From assembly GCF_026625985.1 (NCBI RefSeq), contig NZ_CP113116.1, forward strand, positions 5,456,001 through 5,520,000: a DNA stretch of 64,000 nt, given 5' to 3'. Positions 50,978-59,991 of the stretch are shown here, piece after piece (within the stretch, counting starts at the first letter, position 1; each line of letters opens with the position of its first letter). Position numbers and translations under genes: made by a program. The stretch comes from Mycobacterium sp. Aquia_213. GTDB lineage: Bacteria; Actinomycetota; Actinomycetes; Mycobacteriales; Mycobacteriaceae. Below the pieces are notes generated by a model, which was not told the DNA's origin, did no database searches, and worked only from the letters and a program-made list of their open reading frames with translations.

Positions 50978-51427
50978 ATGAGCAATCTCGCAGTGTGGTC
51001 GCGCCCGGCTTGGAACACCGACCGGTGGTTGCGTGACTTTTTCGGCCCCGCCGCGGCGGCGGACTGGTACAAGCCGGTGACCAGCGGTTTCCATCCCGCG
51101 GCCGAGATCGTGAAGGACGGAGACGACGCGGTAGTGCGCCTGGAACTGCCCGGTGTTGATGTCGAGAAGGACGTCAACGTCGAGGTCGACAAGGGCCGCC
51201 TGGTAGTCCACGGCGAACACCGCGACCAGTACGCCCAGGACGCAGGGGAAGATGACGGCCGCACGCTGCGGGAAATCCGTTACGGATCGTTCCGCCGCTC
51301 GTTCCAGCTGCCCGCGCACGTCACCGGCGAGGCCATCAAGGCTTCCTACGACGCCGGCGTGTTGACCGTGCGGGTCACCGGCGCCTACGCCGGAACCCAG
51401 GCGCAGCGCATCGACATCACGAAGTAG
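50978..51427 (+). CDS. hsp20: Small heat-shock protein Acr2/HrpA
   Basis: A 149-residue alpha-crystallin chaperone. The crystallin domain covers residues about 40-140 (AAEIVKDGDDAVVRLELPG; SFRRSFQLPAHV; AGVLTVRV), with a short N-terminus rich in Trp. It binds unfolding proteins in stress. It matches Rv0251c. GAGGAG precedes the ATG. The HAIR box and SigE-like promoter lie about 80 bp upstream. Confidence 0.93.
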   Translation: MSNLAVWSRPAWNTDRWLRDFFGPAAAADWYKPVTSGFHPAAEIVKDGDDAVVRLELPGVDVEKDVNVEVDKGRLVVHGEHRDQYAQDAGEDDGRTLREIRYGSFRRSFQLPAHVTGEAIKASYDAGVLTVRVTGAYAGTQAQRIDITK

Positions 51428-51443
51428 TTCCTGTCACGTCGAC

Positions 51444-51491
51444 CGTCGAGTTGTTGGGCAAAATCTCGACAAACCGCCCGACAACTCGACG
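51444..51491. terminator. Long hairpin between hsp20 and DUF302 gene
   Basis: Two 16-bp arms (51444-51459 and 51476-51491) pair with one G-T wobble around a 16-nt loop. It lies between two converging genes and could terminate both. The loop itself carries CTCGAC, part of the arm motif. Such palindromes may be dispersed repeats in nontuberculous mycobacteria. Confidence 0.65.
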
Positions 51492-51499
51492 TTCGCGCT

Positions 51500-52039
51500 T
51501 TACTGGGAGAACGCCTCAGCGGCGTCAATTCCGATGATCTGCAACAGGTTTACCACCTTGCGATCCAGACTCTCGCCCACCTTGGTCACGTCGGCGATGC
51601 CGAGGCTGCCGAACGCGGCACTGGGCTGGTCCATCGAAAAGACCGCATTGCCATCGGCGTCCGCGTAGATCAGTAGCCGTAATGGCGCGTACAGCAGGGC
51701 TTTCGGGTCATGTCGGAACATCGTCTCGGCGATCGTGTGGTTGCCGAGCAGGTATTCCGTCGCCTTTGTCGTGTGGCCGGCGAGCACAAACAGCGGCAGC
51801 GCGTCGATCTTCGCGTAGACCATCAGGTCATTCGGCGCGTTGGTTCTCGCGGCCGCAAGAACATCGTCCCACGAGCCACCCTGTTCGACGAGCCGCAGCA
51901 CCGACTCACGGTCGAAGGTGGGTGCCGCTTCCTCGAAGGCGGTGATGAAGTCGTCGAATGCGACTCCGGTGGCGATGTCGACGCGATTCAGGGTATGCGG
52001 CACCACGTTGAATTCGACGGTCTTAGCGCTACTTGTCAT
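51500..52039 (-). CDS. DUF302 domain protein
   Basis: A 179-residue protein. Residues 30-150 fit the DUF302 alpha-beta fold: FEEAAPTFDRESV, then ALPLFVLAGHTTKATEYLLGN and PLRLLIYADADGNAVFSMDQPS. The role is unknown, although DUF302 proteins often accompany redox or detoxification genes. It begins 8 bp after the quinone oxidoreductase stop and is thus probably its operon partner under the HxlR regulator. Confidence 0.72.
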   Translation of the reverse strand: MTSSAKTVEFNVVPHTLNRVDIATGVAFDDFITAFEEAAPTFDRESVLRLVEQGGSWDDVLAAARTNAPNDLMVYAKIDALPLFVLAGHTTKATEYLLGNHTIAETMFRHDPKALLYAPLRLLIYADADGNAVFSMDQPSAAFGSLGIADVTKVGESLDRKVVNLLQIIGIDAAEAFSQ

Positions 52040-52047
52040 GGCATTCC

Positions 52048-53058
52048 TCAAGATTCGATAGTCGGGTCCAGGACGATGACGCCGCGCACTTCGCGGCTCT
52101 CCAACCGCCGATGCGCCTCGGCGGCCTGGCTCAATGGCAATACCTCATCAACGTGGGAGATGATCTGCCCAGTCTTGAGGCCGTCGGCCAGAAAGCGCAG
52201 CGCGTTGCCGATCAGCTCTGGCCGGTCGTAGAACACCGGAAGGTAGAAGCCGATCAGGGCTTGCGATCTGGTCATCAGTCGGCGCGGCGCGAACGGTTCG
52301 CCGGGCCCGCGGGTGGAACCGAGCAGCAGATACCGGCCGAAAGTGGCTAGCGCGTCGAAGTTTTGCTCGAATACCTCGCCACCGATCGACTCGATCAAGA
52401 CGTCGACGCCGCGGCCCGAAGTCAACTCACGCACCTGCTCGGTCCACCCGGGTTCGTCATAGGAGATTGCCGCGTCGGCGCCCAGCTTCCGGACGAACTC
52501 ACGCCGCGACGCGGTGCTGGCCGTTCCGATCACCAGCCCCGCACCGAGTGCCTTGCCGATCTGCACCGCAAGACTGCCCACTCCCCCGGCGGCTCCGTGC
52601 ACCAGCAGCGACTCGCCGGCTCGCAGCGTGGTCGAGGCCTGCAACAGCAGATGCGCGCAGGCGGCCTGCGCGGCGAAACCCGCGAGCGCCAACGCCTCCG
52701 AAGCAAAGACATCGTCGTCGACGACCGCACAGAGCGCTTCGTCGGCAACGGAAAGCTGGGCATAACCGCCCTTCTTCATCAGCGCCACCACTCGGCGGCC
52801 GACCGCCACCGAAGCTTGCGGGCCCGCCGCGACCACGGTGCCCGCGACCGCCAGGCCCCCCACCTGCGGAAGCTGCACCCCACCGACGCGGGTCTCGGCC
52901 TTGTTGTAAACGCCCAACCGCTCGCGGATGTCGGGGAAATTCACTCCGATCGCCGCGGTTTCGATGAGCAGTTGCCGCGGACCGGGCTCTGGGTCCGGAA
53001 GATCCACGTACTCAAGCACTTCCGGCCCACCGAAACGGTCGTAGCTGACTGCCTTCAT
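52048..53058 (-). CDS. NADPH:quinone oxidoreductase (zinc-free MDR family)
   Basis: A 336-residue medium-chain dehydrogenase/reductase. MKAVSYDRFGGPEVLE at the N-terminus and the cofactor loop LLVHGAAGGVGSLAVQIGKALGA identify the quinone-oxidoreductase branch. No structural zinc cysteines are seen. It reduces quinones or enones with NADPH. It is divergent from an HxlR gene, and a pair of palindromes lies between. Control by that regulator is likely, as for yodB/qorB-type systems. Confidence 0.85.
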   Translation of the reverse strand: MKAVSYDRFGGPEVLEYVDLPDPEPGPRQLLIETAAIGVNFPDIRERLGVYNKAETRVGGVQLPQVGGLAVAGTVVAAGPQASVAVGRRVVALMKKGGYAQLSVADEALCAVVDDDVFASEALALAGFAAQAACAHLLLQASTTLRAGESLLVHGAAGGVGSLAVQIGKALGAGLVIGTASTASRREFVRKLGADAAISYDEPGWTEQVRELTSGRGVDVLIESIGGEVFEQNFDALATFGRYLLLGSTRGPGEPFAPRRLMTRSQALIGFYLPVFYDRPELIGNALRFLADGLKTGQIISHVDEVLPLSQAAEAHRRLESREVRGVIVLDPTIES

Positions 53059-53076
53059 CGCGGTTTTACTTCCAGT

Positions 53077-53128
53077 GGTTCGGTGAACGAACTTGACGAT
53101 TTTGAGTATACGGTTCAGTGAATGAACC
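53077..53128. promoter_or_regulatory. Paired HxlR operators
   Basis: Two copies of GGTTC-xGTGAAx-GAAC lie at 53077-53092 and 53112-53128. Each has GTTC-N7-GAAC symmetry and they are 35 bp apart. They stand between the qor-like and HxlR starts, and the second one covers the -35 area of the HxlR gene. Confidence 0.65.
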
Positions 53129-53137
53129 AGCAAGGGG

Positions 53138-53143
53138 TAAGAT
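53138..53143 (+). promoter_or_regulatory. -10 element of the HxlR gene
   Basis: TAAGAT followed by exactly 7 nt and then GTG 53151, an ideal leaderless mycobacterial promoter. The second operator copy ends 10 bp upstream, so repression is easily explained. Confidence 0.5.
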
Positions 53144-53150
53144 CGACACC

Positions 53151-53645
53151 GTGGCACTTCCCCGCGAATACCCCGACGAGCATTGCCCGATCGCCCGGTC
53201 CCTGGAGATCGTCGGCGAACGCTGGACGTTGCTGATCGTGCGCGACGCCTTCTACGGCGTGCGGCGCTTCAGTGACTTTCACAACCACTTGGGCATTCCC
53301 AAAGCTGTGCTGTCCGAACGGCTTACCTTCCTGGTGGGCGAAGGCGTGCTGGCCAAAACTGCAGCCGAATACACGCTGACCACCAAGGGTAAGCAGCTGT
53401 GGCCGCTGATCTGGTCAATGATCGCCTGGGGAAGCGAAAACTTGCTGGACAAGCCGACCCGGACCTATCGACACGCAGACTGCGGCGGGCTGGTCGGACA
53501 CGATCGCCGCTGCGAACGCTGCGAACAGGTTCCCGACGTCGCCGACCTGATCGTGCATCCGCCGCGACGTCCGCGGGACCCGAATCGCGACGATCCGGTC
53601 AGCCGTGTGCTGCACCGGCCCCACCGAATGCTGGAGCCGATCTAA
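53151..53645 (+). CDS. HxlR-family regulator of the divergent quinone reductase
   Basis: A 164-residue HxlR protein. DEHCPIARSLEIVGERWTLL is the N-terminal helix with Cys10 of the redox-sensing type. RRFSDFHNHLGIPKAVLSERL is the recognition region and YTLTTKGKQLW the wing. A Cys pattern HADCGG, CERCEQV lies in the C-terminal third and might hold metal. GTG 53151 is used because GTG 53118 falls inside the operator. Confidence 0.85.
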   Translation: MALPREYPDEHCPIARSLEIVGERWTLLIVRDAFYGVRRFSDFHNHLGIPKAVLSERLTFLVGEGVLAKTAAEYTLTTKGKQLWPLIWSMIAWGSENLLDKPTRTYRHADCGGLVGHDRRCERCEQVPDVADLIVHPPRRPRDPNRDDPVSRVLHRPHRMLEPI

Positions 53646-53650
53646 GCCGG

Positions 53651-54412
53651 TCAGCCCCAGCGGGCCAGCAGTTCCTTGGCCCGGCGGCCCAGCGCGGCTT
53701 GCCAGAACGGGCCGAAACTGATCCGGGCCACACCCAGCGGGCCGAATGACGCCGGGTCGTCCTGGTCGGGCAGCGCGATCGCGTTGATCGGCAGCGGCAG
53801 CTCAGTTGCCAAGCGCCGCAACGTCTCCGGGTCATGGCGGCCAACCGGGTACAGCACGTCCGCGCCGGCGTCGGCCGCCTCGGTCAGGCGTGCCACGGCA
53901 CGCTCGACGCGGTCCGAGTCGTCCCCGTCGTTGCGCAGGAAAACGTCGGTGCGGGCGTTGATTACGACCCGCACCCCGGCCGCGTCGGCGGCCGAGCGCA
54001 GCGCGCCTACCAATTGGGCATGCTCACGGGCGGAGCGAAGTCGCTTGTTCTCGGCGTGCACGGTGTCCTCGATGTTGAGCCCGACGGCGCCGACACTCAG
54101 TAAGCCGTCGATCAGGCGCTGGGCCGGCTGGCCGTACCCGGACTCGATATCCACCGACACCGGGACGTCGACCGCCGCCGTGATCTGGGCGACCCGGGCG
54201 AGCACATCGTCGAAGGACATGCCCTCGCCGTCGCGTTTGCCAATGGAGTCGGCCAACGGATGGCTGCCAACGGTCAGGGCGGCGAATCCGGCATCCGTGG
54301 CCAGGCGCGCCGACCAGGCATCCCATACGGTCGGGAGCACCACCGGGTTGCCCGGTTGATGCAATTCCAGCAGCGCGGCCGCGCGCTGCGCGGCGGTGGT
54401 CTGACCTGTCAT
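53651..54412 (-). CDS. Isocitrate lyase/PEP mutase family enzyme
   Basis: A 253-residue TIM-barrel protein. VVLPTVWDAWSARLATDAGFAAL opens the fold, and DIESGYG carries the metal Asp. The isocitrate-lyase motif KKCGH is replaced by IGKRDGEGMS, so it is no true isocitrate lyase. It could be a 2-methylisocitrate-like lyase or a C-C/C-P lyase with unknown substrate. It converges on the HxlR gene with 5 bp between stops. Confidence 0.8.
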   Translation of the reverse strand: MTGQTTAAQRAAALLELHQPGNPVVLPTVWDAWSARLATDAGFAALTVGSHPLADSIGKRDGEGMSFDDVLARVAQITAAVDVPVSVDIESGYGQPAQRLIDGLLSVGAVGLNIEDTVHAENKRLRSAREHAQLVGALRSAADAAGVRVVINARTDVFLRNDGDDSDRVERAVARLTEAADAGADVLYPVGRHDPETLRRLATELPLPINAIALPDQDDPASFGPLGVARISFGPFWQAALGRRAKELLARWG

Positions 54413-54526
54413 GTGTGTTTGCTCCGCAATCTGGGCGAGTCAGCTATCCGACGTCAGTCCTGCGCGGTGGATAGTATCGAAAGTCATACTGTGATCCTTG
54501 ACACCCTCGGCCCTAGGAGATCTCTC

Positions 54527-54823
54527 TTGTCCACCACGACTGAACTCGCCGAACTGCACGATCTAATCGGCGGTTTGCGGCGGTGCGTGAGCTCCTTGAA
54601 GTCGCGCTACGGCGACAGCCCGGCGATGCGTCGCATCGTGATCGACGCCGACCGGATCATGAGCGATGTCGAATTACTCGACACCGATGTTTCGGAATTA
54701 GACTTGGCGCGCGCTACTGAGCAGCATTCCGGCGAAAAGATCACCATTCCCGACACCCAGTACGACACCGACTTCTGGCGCGATGTCGACGACGAGGGTG
54801 TCGGCGGTCACAATCGCTCCTGA
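54527..54823 (+). CDS. Rv0250c-like small acidic protein
   Basis: A 98-residue acidic protein of unknown function. Two helices (TELAELHDLIGGLRRCVSSL and AMRRIVIDADRIMSDVELLD) may form a helical pair. The TTG start at 54527 has a good AGGAGA 8 nt upstream and gives nearly the length of Rv0250c. A GTG at 54491 would add 12 residues. It comes before the succinate dehydrogenase operon but is separated from it by a hairpin. Confidence 0.65.
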   Translation: MSTTTELAELHDLIGGLRRCVSSLKSRYGDSPAMRRIVIDADRIMSDVELLDTDVSELDLARATEQHSGEKITIPDTQYDTDFWRDVDDEGVGGHNRS

Positions 54824-54832
54824 TATTCCACG

Positions 54833-54850
54833 CCCCCGTTAAAACGGGGG
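54833..54850 (+). terminator. Hairpin between Rv0250c-like gene and sdh operon
   Basis: CCCCCG-TTAAAA-CGGGGG, a 6-bp GC stem (extendable by AT pairs), 10 bp after the stop. It is probably a terminator for the small gene or an attenuator for the sdh operon that starts at 54903. Confidence 0.55.
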
Positions 54851-54902
54851 GCTCGGTCTTGTACCCTTCGACCAACAGCCCTGTTCGAAGAGGAACATTT
54901 GC

Positions 54903-55730
54903 ATGAGCGCACCCGCGGCGAACCGTCCTGCGTCCGGCATCTTTTCACCGACGCGCGCCCAAATCTCGCAACGGACACTACGCACCGACCGGTGGTGGTT
55001 GTCGCCGTTGCGTATCGACCTAGGGTTCGCCGCATTTCTGATTTATGCGACGGCGCGCGGACTGCAGAAGGAGTACTTCTTCGTCCCGCAGTACCACTAC
55101 CTGACGCCGTTCTACTCGCCGTGCATGGCGAAGGCCTGCGGTGAGGCCAGCGAGTTCTGGCCGCAGATCCTGCCGGACTGGTGGTTTGTGCCGTACGCGG
55201 CGCTGACGCTGCCCTTCCTGCTGCTGTTCCGGCTGACCTGCTACTACTACCGCGGCGCCTACTACCGCACGGTGTGGCAGTCACCCACCGCCTGCGGGGT
55301 GGCCGAGCCCCGCGTCCACTACACCGGCGAGACCAAGCTGCCGCTGATCATCCAGAACACGCACCGGTACTTCTTCTACATCGCCGGCATCATCTCGGTG
55401 ATCAACACCTACGACGCCATCGTCGCGTTCCACTCCGAGACCGGGCCCGGCGAATTCGGTTTCGGACTGGGCAACATCATCCTGCTCGGCAACGTCATCA
55501 TGCTGTGGATCTACACGCTGTCCTGCCACTCGTGCCGGCACGTGACCGGTGGGCGGCTCAAGCACTTCTCCAAACACCCTGTGCGGTATTGGATCTGGAC
55601 CCAGGTCAGCCGGCTCAACACCCGGCACAAGTTGTACGCGTGGATCACCCTGGGCACGCTGATGCTCACCGATTTCTACGTCGCACTGGTGGCCAGCGGC
55701 ACCATCTCTGACCTGAGATTTGTTGGCTGA
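54903..55730 (+). CDS. Succinate dehydrogenase membrane anchor (Sdh1 type)
   Basis: A 275-residue membrane protein with five predicted helices, matching Rv0249c. RVHYTGETKLPLIIQNTHRYFFYIAGIISVINTYDA and CHSCRHVTGGRLKHF contain the His residues expected to bind heme or quinone. It anchors the SdhAB head to the inner membrane and passes electrons to menaquinone. It is the first gene of the operon. Confidence 0.87.
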   Translation: MSAPAANRPASGIFSPTRAQISQRTLRTDRWWLSPLRIDLGFAAFLIYATARGLQKEYFFVPQYHYLTPFYSPCMAKACGEASEFWPQILPDWWFVPYAALTLPFLLLFRLTCYYYRGAYYRTVWQSPTACGVAEPRVHYTGETKLPLIIQNTHRYFFYIAGIISVINTYDAIVAFHSETGPGEFGFGLGNIILLGNVIMLWIYTLSCHSCRHVTGGRLKHFSKHPVRYWIWTQVSRLNTRHKLYAWITLGTLMLTDFYVALVASGTISDLRFVG

Positions 55731-55772
55731 GAAGCCCTTTCACGCAAATCGGAAAAGCTAAGTGAGGTTGGA

Positions 55773-57695
55773 ATGACTGAGGTCGAACGGCACTCCTACG
55801 ACGTGGTCGTGATCGGTGCCGGCGGCGCGGGGTTGCGCGCGGTCATCGAGGCGCGCGAACGCGGTCTCAAGATCGCGGTGGTGACCAAGTCGCTGTTCGG
55901 CAAGGCCCACACGGTGATGGCCGAGGGCGGCTGCGCGGCCTCGATGGGCAACACCAACCCCAAGGACAACTGGAAGACCCACTTCGGCGACACGATGCGT
56001 GGTGGCAAGTTCCTGAACAACTGGCGGATGGCCGAACTACACGCCAAAGAGGCACCGGACCGGGTCTGGGAGCTGGAGACCTACGGCGCGCTGTTCGACC
56101 GCCTCAAGGACGGAAAGATCAGCCAGCGCAACTTTGGTGGGCACACCTACCCGCGGCTGGCGCACGTCGGGGACCGCACCGGCCTGGAGCTGATCCGCAC
56201 CATGCAGCAGAAGATCGTCTCGCTGCAGCAGGAGGACTTCGCCGAACTCGGTGACTACGAGGCGCGGATCAAGGTGTTCGCCGAATGCGCCATCACCGAG
56301 TTACTCAAAGACGGCGACGCGATCGCCGGAGCGTTCGGCTACTGGCGCCAGAGCGGCCGGTTCGTCGTCTTCGATGCACCCGCGGTGGTGCTGGCCACCG
56401 GCGGGATCGGTAAGTCTTTCAAGGTCACGTCGAACTCTTGGGAGTACACCGGCGACGGCCACGCGCTGGCGCTGCGGGCCGGCGCGACACTGATCAACAT
56501 GGAGTTCATCCAGTTCCACCCGACGGGCATGGTGTGGCCGCCGAGCGTGAAGGGGATCCTGGTCACCGAGGGTGTGCGCGGCGACGGCGGCGTGCTGAAG
56601 AACTCCGACACCAAACGCTTCATGTTCGACTACATCCCCCCGGTGTTCAAGGGCCAGTACGCCGAAACCGAGCAAGAAGCCGACCAATGGCTCAAGGACA
56701 ACGACTCGGCCCGCCGCACTCCGGACCTGCTGCCCCGCGACGAGGTCGCCCGCGCGATCAACTCCGAGGTCAAGTCCGGGCGCGGCACCCCGCACGGCGG
56801 CGTCTACCTGGACATCGCCTCCCGGTTGACGCCCGACGAGATCAAGCGCCGGCTGCCGTCGATGTACCACCAGTTCATGGAGCTGGCCGGGGTCGACATC
56901 ACCAAGGAGCCGATGGAGGTCGGGCCCACCTGTCACTACGTGATGGGCGGTGTCGAGGTCGAGCCCGACACCGGCGCGGCCACCGTCGCCGGGCTGTTCG
57001 CCGCGGGCGAGTGCTCCGGCGGCATGCACGGCTCCAACCGGCTAGGCGGTAACTCGCTGTCGGACCTGCTGGTCTTCGGCCGGCGGGCCGGGCTGGGTGC
57101 GGCCGATTACGCGCGCGGTCTGAGCAGCCGCCCGACCGTCAGCGAGGACGCGATCGAAGCGGCGGCGAAGCGGGCGCTGGCCCCCTTCGAGGCGCCGACC
57201 AACGGCACCGCCGCCGAGAACCCCTACACGCTGCAACACGAACTGCAGCAGTCGATGAACGACCTGGTCGGCATCATCCGCAAGTCGGAGGAAATCTCCG
57301 AGGCCCTGGACCGGCTCAACCAGCTGCGCGAACGGTTCAAGCACATCCACGTCGAGGGGCACCGTCAGTACAACCCCGGCTGGAACCTCGCCATCGACCT
57401 GCGCAACCAGTTGTTGGTCAGCGAATGCGTGGCCAAGGCCGCGCTGATGCGCACCGAGAGCCGTGGCGGACACACCCGCGACGACCACCCGGGCATGGAC
57501 GCGTCGTGGCGCAAGGTGTTGCTGGTGTGCCGCGCGGCCGGCGGCGAGGACGTCGTGATTCCCGACGTCACCGTCACCCGCGAAGACCAGGTGCCGATGC
57601 GGCCCGACCTCTTGGAGGTCTTTGAGATCTCCGAGCTGGAGAAGTACTTCACCGATGAAGAGCTGGCCGACCACCCAGGACGGAGAAGCGAATGA
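55773..57695 (+). CDS. sdhA: Succinate dehydrogenase flavoprotein subunit
   Basis: A 640-residue SdhA/FrdA protein. The FAD site is GAGGAGLRAV (14-23), and H46 in FGKAHTVMAEGG is the likely covalent FAD ligand. HPTGMVWPPSVKGILVTEGVRG and GAATVAGLFAAGECSGGMHGSNRLGG are the substrate and cap regions. It oxidises succinate to fumarate. It matches Rv0248c (Sdh1). It overlaps sdhB by 4 bp in ATGA. Confidence 0.93.
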   Translation: MTEVERHSYDVVVIGAGGAGLRAVIEARERGLKIAVVTKSLFGKAHTVMAEGGCAASMGNTNPKDNWKTHFGDTMRGGKFLNNWRMAELHAKEAPDRVWELETYGALFDRLKDGKISQRNFGGHTYPRLAHVGDRTGLELIRTMQQKIVSLQQEDFAELGDYEARIKVFAECAITELLKDGDAIAGAFGYWRQSGRFVVFDAPAVVLATGGIGKSFKVTSNSWEYTGDGHALALRAGATLINMEFIQFHPTGMVWPPSVKGILVTEGVRGDGGVLKNSDTKRFMFDYIPPVFKGQYAETEQEADQWLKDNDSARRTPDLLPRDEVARAINSEVKSGRGTPHGGVYLDIASRLTPDEIKRRLPSMYHQFMELAGVDITKEPMEVGPTCHYVMGGVEVEPDTGAATVAGLFAAGECSGGMHGSNRLGGNSLSDLLVFGRRAGLGAADYARGLSSRPTVSEDAIEAAAKRALAPFEAPTNGTAAENPYTLQHELQQSMNDLVGIIRKSEEISEALDRLNQLRERFKHIHVEGHRQYNPGWNLAIDLRNQLLVSECVAKAALMRTESRGGHTRDDHPGMDASWRKVLLVCRAAGGEDVVIPDVTVTREDQVPMRPDLLEVFEISELEKYFTDEELADHPGRRSE

Positions 57696-58438
57696 GCTAC
57701 GACGCGACGATGCGGGTGTGGCGCGGCGACGATGTCGGCGGCGCCCTGCAGGACTTCACGGTCGAGGTCAACGAGGGCGAGGTGGTGCTCGACATCATCC
57801 ATCGCCTGCAGGCGACGCAGACTCCGGACCTCGCGGTGCGGTGGAACTGCAAGGCGGGCAAGTGCGGATCTTGCTCGGCCGAGATCAACGGCAAGCCGAA
57901 GTTGATGTGTATGACCAGGATGTCGACGTTCGCCGAGGACGAGGTCGTGACGGTGACGCCGCTGCGGACCTTCCCGGTGATCCGCGACCTGGTCACCGAC
58001 GTCTCGTTCAACTACGAAAAGGCCCGCGAAATCCCGTCTTTCGCGCCGCCGAAGGACCTGCAGCCCGGCGAGTACCGGATGGCGCAGGTCGACGTCCAGC
58101 GCTCGCAGGAGTTCCGCAAGTGCATCGAGTGCTTCCTGTGCAACAACGTCTGCCACGTGGTCCGCGACCACGAGGAGAACAAGAAGTCCTTCGCCGGTCC
58201 ACGCTTCCTGATGCGGGCCGCCGAGCTCGAGATGCACCCGCTGGACACGTTGGACCGCCGCGACCAGGCGCAGGAGGAATTCGGCCTGGGCTTCTGCAAC
58301 ATCACCAAGTGCTGCACCGAGGTCTGCCCGGAACACATCAAGATCACCGACAACGCGCTGATCCCGATGAAAGAGCGCGTCGCCGACCGCAAGTACGACC
58401 CCGTGGTGTGGCTGGGTAACAAGCTGTTCCGGCGCTAG
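57692..58438 (+). CDS. sdhB: Succinate dehydrogenase iron-sulfur subunit
   Basis: A 248-residue iron-sulfur protein. [2Fe-2S] cysteines are C53, C58, C61 and C73. [4Fe-4S] and [3Fe-4S] cysteines are C144, C147, C150, C154 and C202, C207/C208, C212. It passes electrons from the flavin to the membrane anchor. It matches Rv0247c. It ends the operon, with a convergent flavin reductase 12 bp away. Confidence 0.93.
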   Translation: MSYDATMRVWRGDDVGGALQDFTVEVNEGEVVLDIIHRLQATQTPDLAVRWNCKAGKCGSCSAEINGKPKLMCMTRMSTFAEDEVVTVTPLRTFPVIRDLVTDVSFNYEKAREIPSFAPPKDLQPGEYRMAQVDVQRSQEFRKCIECFLCNNVCHVVRDHEENKKSFAGPRFLMRAAELEMHPLDTLDRRDQAQEEFGLGFCNITKCCTEVCPEHIKITDNALIPMKERVADRKYDPVVWLGNKLFRR

Positions 58439-58450
58439 ACGCCCGAGGTT

Positions 58451-58939
58451 TCAGACGCCGAGGCGGCGAAATGCGCTGCGGTGGAAGACAATCGGTGCCA
58501 CCTCGGCATCCACTGTCACCTCGTTGACCCGCAGCACGACGATGACGTGGTCGCCGGCCGGGATCACTTGCTCGATCGCGCTCTCCAGCCACAGGCCGGT
58601 GCCCTTGATGAAGACGGCGCCGGATTCGTAGGAAACCGTCTCCATCCCGGCGAACCTGTCGCCGGTCTTGGCGGCCAGGGTCCGCGCGTGCTCGTCGTGC
58701 GTCTCGCCCAGCACGCTGATGCCCAGCATCGGCAGGTCCTTGAGCTTGGGCCAGGTGGTCGACGTGTTCTGCACGCAGAACGAGACCAGCGGCGGTTCCA
58801 GCGAGACGGGGACGAAGGTACTGGCGGCCAGTCCCACCCGGACCCCCGCAACCTCGGCTGCGATCGCCACCACGCCCGACGGGAAGTGACCGAAGGCGTC
58901 ACGCAGTGTGGATGGTGTCAGCTTGTTCGATGCATTCAC
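58451..58939 (-). CDS. Flavin reductase-like FMN-binding protein
   Basis: A 162-residue split-barrel flavin reductase, matching Rv0245. LRDAFGHFPSGVVAIAAEV and GLAASTFVPVSLEPPLVSF are the FMN-binding signatures. It may supply reduced flavin to a monooxygenase. It overlaps the preceding 2OG oxygenase gene by 4 bp, so the two are a translational pair. Confidence 0.85.
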   Translation of the reverse strand: MNASNKLTPSTLRDAFGHFPSGVVAIAAEVAGVRVGLAASTFVPVSLEPPLVSFCVQNTSTTWPKLKDLPMLGISVLGETHDEHARTLAAKTGDRFAGMETVSYESGAVFIKGTGLWLESAIEQVIPAGDHVIVVLRVNEVTVDAEVAPIVFHRSAFRRLGV

Positions 58940-59991
58940 TGGACTTCATTCGCCCCTTGCGCCGACGACGGATTCGCGTTTCCGACATTACCTGCCGAGT
59001 ATCCGTGTGCGACGGCCACATCCGGGTGGGCCCGCAGTCTGCTCTTCCAGGCATTGCGACCGTAAACCGAGAAGATCGGGTCCGCCGGGTTGTCGGTCGG
59101 TGTCCAGGTCTTGTCGGTGTGCGCGGCGAGTTCGCCGGGTAGCGACAGCACCGGTATCTGCGCATCCAGCCGGGGATTGAAAAAGAACGGCACCGAAATC
59201 CGCTCCGCTGGCCCGCAGTGCAGGTTCACCCGGTGTTCGGTAGCACGCAAATAGCCCCCGGTCGCGACCTCGAGCAGCTCACCGATGTTGACGATGAACG
59301 CCCCGTCCACCGGGGCGACGTCGATCCAGCCGTCATCGGCGCCGCGGCGCACCTGCAGGCCCCGGCTGCCCGCCTCGGCCAGCAGCAGCGTAAGCACCCC
59401 GGAGTCCCGGTGCGCACCCACGCCCTGCGGGCTGGCCGCGCGGGCGGGATAGCGGATGACCTTGATCAGGGTGGCCGGCGTCTCGGCGAAGGCCTCGTCG
59501 AACACCTCGGGCGGACTGCCCAGCGATGCCGCCCAGTGCCGCAGCAGGGTGCGGGCCACTCGCGACAGCGCGGCGTCCCACTCGGCGATGATCGCCGGCA
59601 GCTCGGGCAGCGCCGCCGGCCACTGGTTGGGGCCCTGCAGCCAGAGGTAGTCGGGCTTGCCGGGCCCGCCCACCGGCGGACGCTCGGGTCCAATATCAAT
59701 CTGCTCGCGCCAATCCACCTCGCCCAGGGTCAGCTCGCCACCCAGCCGGGTGTAACCGCGGAAATGCGGACTGCGCACCATCGCCACGGCGTCCTTGTCT
59801 GCTTGCGGCAACGCGAACAAAGCACGGGCCACCTCGAGCACCCGCGCGACCAGCGAGCGCGGTACGCCGTGGCCGGTCAGATAGAAGAAACCCACCTCAT
59901 GGGCGGCCGCGCGGAGACCCTCGCGCAACACTCCGATATCGGCTGTCAGGTCCACCACGGGCAAGGCGGTGACGCTCTTCACACCTGGCAC
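58936..59991 (-). CDS. 2-oxoglutarate/Fe(II)-dependent dioxygenase (IPNS-like)
   Basis: A 351-residue non-heme iron oxygenase of the isopenicillin-N-synthase family. Iron ligands are H194 and D196 (GAHRDSG) and H253 (TEHRV). R264 and S266 in ERISVPFFF bind 2-oxoglutarate. The substrate is unknown. The GTG start at 59991 has GGAAG close by. It is the first gene of a two-gene operon with the flavin reductase. Confidence 0.85.
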   Translation of the reverse strand: MPGVKSVTALPVVDLTADIGVLREGLRAAAHEVGFFYLTGHGVPRSLVARVLEVARALFALPQADKDAVAMVRSPHFRGYTRLGGELTLGEVDWREQIDIGPERPPVGGPGKPDYLWLQGPNQWPAALPELPAIIAEWDAALSRVARTLLRHWAASLGSPPEVFDEAFAETPATLIKVIRYPARAASPQGVGAHRDSGVLTLLLAEAGSRGLQVRRGADDGWIDVAPVDGAFIVNIGELLEVATGGYLRATEHRVNLHCGPAERISVPFFFNPRLDAQIPVLSLPGELAAHTDKTWTPTDNPADPIFSVYGRNAWKSRLRAHPDVAVAHGYSAGNVGNANPSSAQGANEVQ

